Positions 57,101 to 64,000 of a stretch of DNA of 64,000 nt are shown here, one piece after another. Numbering within the stretch: position 1 is the first letter of the stretch; every line of letters starts with the position of its first letter. Position numbers and translations under genes: made by a program. The notes below the pieces were generated by a model. It worked only from the letters and a program-made list of their open reading frames with translations. It did not search any database and was not told the DNA's origin. The DNA is from Opeltia flavorubescens (lineage: Eukaryota; Ascomycota; Lecanoromycetes; Teloschistales; Teloschistaceae): assembly GCA_000442125.1 (NCBI GenBank), contig KE546974.1, forward strand, positions 868,001 through 932,000, written 5' to 3'.

Positions 57101-60100
57101 TTAAATATAAAAATTTTAATAATAATAAATTTAATAGTATCGTATTATTTTTTATTAATATTTTTAATATTTATAAAAACTAGTATTTTTTAAATTATAA
57201 TATACGGTAGTTATTTTAATAAAAATTTTTAGCAAATTAAATTAATTATATAGTTTATATTTTAATAAAAATTATAATTCTTTATATTAATTTATAAGCG
57301 AAAATTTATAATTATATAATAGTATTTTTATAAAATAAAACCTACTATTAATATATCCTTTACAATTAAATAAATTAATTAGAATATTTATAATAGTAGT
57401 TATTTAATAATTTTTAATTTAATATTCTCTAATATATTTTTAAATAATTTAACTAATTTTAAATAAATTTACGCTAATATTATTAGAATATTTCGTTTAA
57501 TAGTTANTGTAATTATAATAACTATAATTAGAAATAGTTTTTTATTATAACTAGAATATAGATAATAATATAAAACGTTATTTAATTTAAAAATTTTATT
57601 ATATTTATTATATTTATATATTTTCACCAATTTAAATTTAAATATTATATATTTTATTATAATAAATTAAAATTCTATTATATTATTATATTAATTAAAA
57701 TCTTTAATAATAGTATATAAAATTTTATTAAGCTTTTTATTTATTATATATTGAATTTTAATAAAATCTATTAATTAATAAAAGCCGTTTTTATAATTTT
57801 AATATTATTTTATTCTATAATTAGTAATTTATTTATTAGAAGTTTTTTATTAAAATAAATTTATTAATTATTCGACTAGCGGCTTTTATAAAAATTCCGG
57901 CTATTATTATATTATTAATAGCTATAGTTTTATTTATTTCCGGTTTAATTTTATTATAATAGAATATTAATTTTAGGCGGATATTACTAATAGTTATTTT
58001 AAATAATACGCTAATTATTTTATATATTAGATTTATTTCTAATTAACGAAGTTTATAAAGTTATAAAAAGGTTCCGGTATTAATATATAATAAGAAATAT
58101 ATTCGGCTGGTTTTTATATATATAGTTTCGATATATAATTAAATATTTAAATTTATAAAAGAAGTTTTTTTATAATAGCTAGTATATTATTATCTCTTTA
58201 TATTATTTATTTTTATTCTTTTATAAAAAGTTTAGTTTTAATATTTTATAATATTTATTACTATTATAGTATCGAATTAATTATTTTTTCTATTATATAA
58301 AAATTTATAAAGAGCTTTAATAATAATTATTACAGTTTTATTTAAAAATAATATTTATAATTAAATATTAAAAGATTTAATATTAATTATTATTTAAATA
58401 CTTTTAATAAACGCTATTTTTATATTTTTTATTTTAATAATAATATTATTAAAATATTTTAAAGAATTTTCTTAAACCTATATATTATTAAAAATATAAT
58501 ATATTTATTTTAACTGCGCTAGTATAATAGATAATAGCTCGCCGAAGCGGTTTTTAAAAAATATATACTATAGCTATTAATATTCTTATAAAACTTAAAT
58601 TTATATATTTATAAATAATTTATTTTCGTATTATTTAGGCGAATTACAAGTATATATTTTATTAAAATCTATTAATTTAGTAATTATAACCTAATTAGAT
58701 AATTTATTCTACTATATTAAATATTAAACGATTTAATATTTTTTAATATATTTTTTTTAGCAATTAATTTATATATATATATATATATTTATTTAATAGT
58801 TGTAAACTCGAAATTATATACTTTTACGTATTTATAGTATTATATTTATATTTTTTGACTAGATTAGTATTAATTTAGTATTTAATTTAATTTAAAGATT
58901 TATTAAATATATTAAAAAACTTTTATAATATATTTATTAAATAAATTCTTTCAATTAATAAAAAAAGTATAAAAACTATTTATTTAACTACCCAATCTCC
59001 TTATTTTATATATATATATACTCTCGCTAATATTATAAGCAAGCGAGAATTTAAATTTACTAGTTCGAAGGACTAGAATCTATAAATCGCGGTGGTTAAA
59101 ATAAAAGCCGTCGTTTATAAAATCTAATTTTTTATTAATCCTAGCTTTTTAATTAAACTTTATATAATTATTAAACTAAAAGAATCTTATTATAAATAAT
59201 TTATAAATATATTAGATACTATTATATTAACTATAGAAGCGGAAGTATTATATAAAAAATATAAAATAGAAATAATTAAATATAAATTCGATTTATTAAA
59301 ATAAAAGAACTAATTTAAATTTTTTTCTATTATTATCGATTTTATATACGAAACCCTCGCTATTTAAAATATTATTTATATTTAAAACGTTAAAATATAC
59401 CTATAAAATATCTTTTAAATATTTAAAATAAAATTAATTCTATTCGATTTAACTCGTTTTATAGACTTTAAATATTAATATATTAAATTTATAATAAATC
59501 CTATAGTTTATTAAAATATAGAAAAATAGATTAATAATTAGTTATTTATATATTAAAAAAAAAAAAGTATAAAATAATTAAAATAATAGATATTAAACTA
59601 TTAGTAAATCCTTTATTTGTAAAATAGTATAGGGCTTATATAATCTAATATTTTTAGCCTAATACTAAATTTAGCGTATATTCAACTACAGTTCAGTTAT
59701 TAAATACCGGTTCAACTGTTTTTTAATAGATAAACCGTATAATTAGTAGTATAATAAATTTATACTATAATTTATCAATAATTAATAAATATACTATAGA
59801 AAAAATATTTTTAAATATTATTAATACATTTATAATTACTAACCTATATATTAAAATCAGCGTTAAAAAGTAATAAATTTTTATACTAATTTAATTAATT
59901 AAATTTAGGTTAAATTAAATTTAAATCTAGACTATTTATTATATAGCGTAATATATATAAATATATAAATAATATTATATTTTATTTTATTCTATCTCTT
60001 TTATTTATTTATTTTATAATTTATTTATATACTTTTTAAACGAGAGATATTATTATTATAATAAAAATTATTTTAATAATTTTATAAAAAATTCTATTAT

Positions 60101-62624
60101 ATTCCTATATTAATAAATTTTTTTTATAATTTATTTATTCTAATATATCTATTAAATAGACTTTATAAATATTACTATTACTGTTCTAGTAAAACTTATA
60201 TCTATATTTATTATACCCGCTATACCGATTAAGCTGTTAAATTTTTTATTAGATTTTAAATATTTATTATTATTTATATATTTTATAAAAAAATCGACCG
60301 TATAAATTATTAATTTTACTACTTCCTAAAATATATTAAAAATTTAATAATTTAATCTTTTTTTATTTATATACTATATATTAATTATTAATAGCGTTTT
60401 TAATTATTCGATAAAAAAAATTTATTATTATAAATTTAATATCTATTATTAAAAAAGAAATTAATTTATTTAATAAATTACAACTATTATATTTATAAAT
60501 AAAAATATAATAAATACCGACGCCTTTAAATATTTTTATATAATTTATAATATAGTATTTAATATTAGTATTTTCCGTATATTATTCTATTTATAATTTA
60601 AAATATATTTATATTTTATCGCGTTAATAGACTTATTAATAAGTTTTACTTCTATTATCTAATTTATTTATTAATAATTTCTATATATTAAAGCTGTTTC
60701 TATTAAAAAAAAAGAAATACTATATAATTATAGTATTCTAGTATCTAATACTTTAAAAGTATCTTTAATAGTAGTTTTTATTAGATAATCTAAATAATTT
60801 CGGATAAATATAGTTTTATATATATTCTAATCCTAATACTATTACTATTATTTCAGGTTTTTTAATATTATTTATTACTATTCCTTTTTAATATAATTAA
60901 ATACCTTTTTATATTTTAAAAAAAAATTAGTCTATTTTTCTCGGATATAAAATTTTTATAATTTAATAAAGTTTTAATTAAATTATTTAAAATTTTTATT
61001 TTTATAAATTAAAAGTTTAGGTAGTACTATTTTAAAAAATTTTAAAAATATTTATATTCCTTTAATCTCGCTATTTTTAATTATAAAATTTATTTCTATT
61101 AATAATATTTTAAACCGGAGATAATATAAATAATAGTTTATATTATTTTATATTTTACTATATAAAAAGATTATTACTATTATTAAGTTTTTTAAATTTA
61201 AATATTTTATTATATTTAATTTAAAAAATATTTAAATAAATATATCGGGTTTAATTTTTTTTTATTACTTATAATAAGTTTTATAGTTTTTTATCTAGAA
61301 TAATAATTTTATAATCTTTATTAATAATAGCTAGTCTAGTATAAAAGCGAACGATAGATTAGATTTTTTTATCTTTTTTTCTATTTTTTTAGAGTTTATA
61401 TATATATTTTATTATAAATTTCTTTTTAATTTTTATTTAGCTTTATTATAATATAATTATCTAATATTCTATATTTTTATATTATAAAATCTTCTATATA
61501 GTTAAATATACGGTTTTTTTTATTTTTAAAGGTTATCTATTAAAATTATTTTTATTTATTATAGTTTATATTCCGTTAATATCCGTTATTAATATAATAT
61601 AATATTTATTTAATATATCGATATATATAATTATTAACTTTACGTCTAAAGCTTTTAAATTAATAATTTAAAAAATTTTATATATTTATTAAACTATTAA
61701 AAAAAAGCGTATAAAATAAAATAAATCTATTTTTAAATCGATAATAATAAAAAACTAAATTTAAATAGTAGAAATATTTAATAAAAAAATTTAATTAATA
61801 TTAATCTTTTTTTAAAATATTATAACTATAATATTTTTTAATTGAATTCTAAATTTAATTATTTAATATTAATTCTCTTTTAATATAATTATAATAGCTA
61901 TTTTATTTTAATTATTACTACCGATATTCGGTCTATAAATAACGATATATTAATAATAAAATCCTCGACTAGAATTAAATTATATTATTTTATCTAAACC
62001 TAGTTTATCGCTAATTAATATATTATAGAAATTCTTTTTTTTAATATCGCGTTAATATAAATCAGACCGCTAAATATTATTAATATTTTTTTAGCTTTAT
62101 ATATAAAAATAAATAAGTTTTATAATAATTTAATTTTAATAACTGTATATTTTTAATAATATATATAACCTAGTTTTAACTACTTATATATTCGTATATT
62201 TAGCGTTTATAATCCGCTAGAATTTAAATCGGAATTAATAAAAGTAATAGGGAAGAAAAAAAATTATTTATTTTTTAACTAGATTTTTTACCTCCTTTTT
62301 ATTTTCTATTAATAATTTATTATTATAAATATTATTTTTATTATTTTTAGATCCTTTTTATTTATTTTTATAAATACTTTTATTTTAGTAATTATTAATC
62401 GAAGGGGTACTCGTTATAATATTTCTTTTTTTTTAATAATACGCGGAAATTAAAAAATTAGTATCGCTATTTTTTTAAATTTAAATCGCTGTTTTTTATT
62501 AAAAAGAACTTAATTTTTATAAAAATCTATAAAGGCTAGCTATTAAAATATATAATATAGTTAATTAAAAGTAAATTAACTATTAAATAAATCTTTCCTT
62601 AAATAATTATTTTATATATTAATA

Positions 62625-62768
62625 AAACCGGATTTTAAATTATTAATATATAATTCTTATAAACCGAGTTTTAAATTATTAGTATATATTTTTTATAAAT
62701 CGAGCTTTAAATTATTAACGTACGTTTTTTATAAACGGGCTTTTTTTTTATTAGTATATAATTCTTAT
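62625..62768. repeat. 36-bp tandem repeat, four units
   Basis: Four units of exactly 36 bp at 62625-62660, 62661-62696, 62697-62732 and 62733-62768. They share AAACCG or AAACGG at the start, TTTAAATTATTA in the middle and TTTAT or TCTTAT at the end. A weaker partial copy may precede at about 62597. It lies in RIP-degraded DNA; most unit differences are C/T or A/G. Confidence 0.8.
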
Positions 62769-64000
62769 TTATTAAATTAAATAATTCGATTTATTAAAAA
62801 ATTATCTTTATTTTTATAAATTTATAAATTTTAAAATATTTTAATTAACGATTTAAACTCCTATTAATAATAATTATAATATTAATATTATTAACTATAA
62901 TAATTTTATAACTTTAAGTAAATAAAGTTAAATTTATATTATTAATCTAAAATTAAATATTAACAGGAATCTCCGCTATATTATACTATATATAATATAT
63001 AATATAGTTTATTAGATTACTATTATCCGAAATTATAACTATTATTTTATATTTAATAGAATACTACAGTAAATAATTAATAATAAAAAAGCTAAACGAG
63101 AATTTTTTTTATATTTATATTTAAAGCTGGTTAAAATTAATATTATTAAAATATAAAATTAATAATATTTAAATATATAAAATTTATTTTATAATAATAT
63201 AAAAGCTATTAATATATATATTTTTTAATAGTTTAAGTAAAAAATTTATATTATTTATATTAAAAAACCCGTATTGAATTTTAATAATAGAAAAATTTTA
63301 TATAATTAAAAAGATTATAAATATAATCGCTAGTAATAAAAATCTTTTAAATAATATTTACGCCGATAAATTTCTTATATTATTTATTTTAAATTCTTTT
63401 TTAATTTTTAATTCGAATAATAATAGATATTTAAAAATATTAAATATTAATTATTTTTTTAATTTTAGAAAACTCTTTAATATTAAACTCGCTATAAAAT
63501 TTAATTTTAATTCTATTTATATTTTTTAATTTTATTATTTTAAATAAATTTCTATTTTTTTTAAATACTTTATTATACGAATTATTTTAAAAAACTCGCG
63601 TTTTTATTTTATTAAAAATCTACTTCGGTTTATTATATTTGGTTATAGAATATATATTTTTATAAAATTTATATAACTAGTTTAAAGATTTAGTCAATTA
63701 ATTAATATAATCGAATTTTATATAAAAAATTATTATTAATACTATTGAATTATAATTAGCTAGTAATCTATAATAAAAAAGTTAAATTAATAATTAAAAA
63801 TTAAATATTAAGCTTTATAAAAATTTAAAATAGAACCGGATTATACCAATTTTTAACTCGGATTTAACCGAGATTTAAACTAAATATTAGCTTTTTATTT
63901 AATTTAAAAAGCGCTAAAATATATTTAAATCGAGTTTTAATACGGTTTTATTATTATTTAAAAAAATTATAATTATTAATTATTTCTATAAATAAAAAAA

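Larger units (their letters stand above)
50445..64000. repeat. RIP-degraded AT-rich block of decayed repeats
   Basis: About 13.5 kb to the window edge with very few G and C. The remaining C and G are mostly in CpG, GpC, CpC and CpT settings, while CpA and TpG are nearly absent for long runs and TpA is abundant. This is the signature of repeat-induced point mutation, which converts CpA to TpA on both strands of duplicated DNA in Pezizomycotina. No long reading frame survives. The source must have been repeated DNA, so transposable elements are likely, but their families are mostly beyond recognition by eye. I did not find a clear pair of long terminal direct repeats. Confidence 0.9.

Noticed and set aside
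62625-62768. Regular repeat as a CRISPR array
   Set aside because: The units abut with no spacers, and the organism is a eukaryote.
50445-64000. Long terminal repeat retroelement copies in the AT block
   Set aside because: Some such DNA is likely among the decayed repeats, but I could not find a convincing pair of terminal direct repeats by eye, so no element of that kind is called.
50445-64000. Mitochondrial DNA insertion as the cause of the AT richness
   Set aside because: No mitochondrial gene, tRNA or rRNA is recognised, and the specific loss of CpA/TpG points to RIP instead.

Overview
The window is nuclear DNA from a filamentous ascomycete (Pezizomycotina). The evidence is split genes with 40-80 nt GT-AG introns, fungal protein families throughout, and a terminal AT-rich block with the mutation signature of repeat-induced point mutation (RIP). 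Its centrepiece is a MAT1-1 mating-type locus in the classic setting SLA2 - MAT1-1-1 - accessory gene - APN2 - COX13 - APC5. Only the alpha-box idiomorph is seen and no HMG-box gene was recognised, which suggests a heterothallic (self-sterile) MAT1-1 strain. A eurotiomycete or lichen-forming lecanoromycete would fit this gene order, but placement below Pezizomycotina is inference. Scattered single N bases point to a draft assembly.

Layout, left to right. 0-12.7 kb: the N-terminus of splicing factor SLU7 (-, cut by the window edge), REV3 (DNA polymerase zeta, +), an NVJ2-like lipid-transfer protein with an SMP domain (+) and SLA2 (+). 12.7-19.7 kb: the MAT region, with MAT1-1-1 (-), a second two-exon gene (-) and about 4.9 kb of surrounding non-coding DNA. 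19.7-26.9 kb: APN2 (-), COX13 (+), APC5 (-) and a CIA30 complex I assembly factor (-). 28.2-38.3 kb: a three-RRM RNA-binding protein (+), a sodium:solute symporter of urea-transporter type (+), a mitoribosomal mL45/Mba1-type protein (-), an Eos1-like ER membrane protein (+), translation factor eIF1/SUI1 (-) and an unknown small gene (-). 38.8-50.1 kb: Mediator subunit MED12/SRB8 (+), an F-BAR/RhoGAP protein of the Rgd1 type (-) and ADE4, the first enzyme of purine synthesis (-, 13 exons).

About 360 bp upstream of the ADE4 start codon the sequence changes to an extremely AT-rich block (50.45-64.0 kb) in which CpA and TpG are almost absent and TpA is very abundant. I see no intact gene there. 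It holds a 1.33-kb decayed element with 127-bp terminal inverted repeats, short islands that kept their CpA/TpG, and two exact-period tandem repeats (18 bp x 5 and 36 bp x 4).

The exon models were built by hand from splice signals, reading-frame continuity and family resemblance. Apart from the 5'-unresolved Eos1-like gene and the first exon of the unknown gene, every complete model sums to a whole number of codons. The genes are mostly housekeeping genes whose neighbourhood is conserved around fungal MAT loci; apart from the MAT genes they do not form a pathway.
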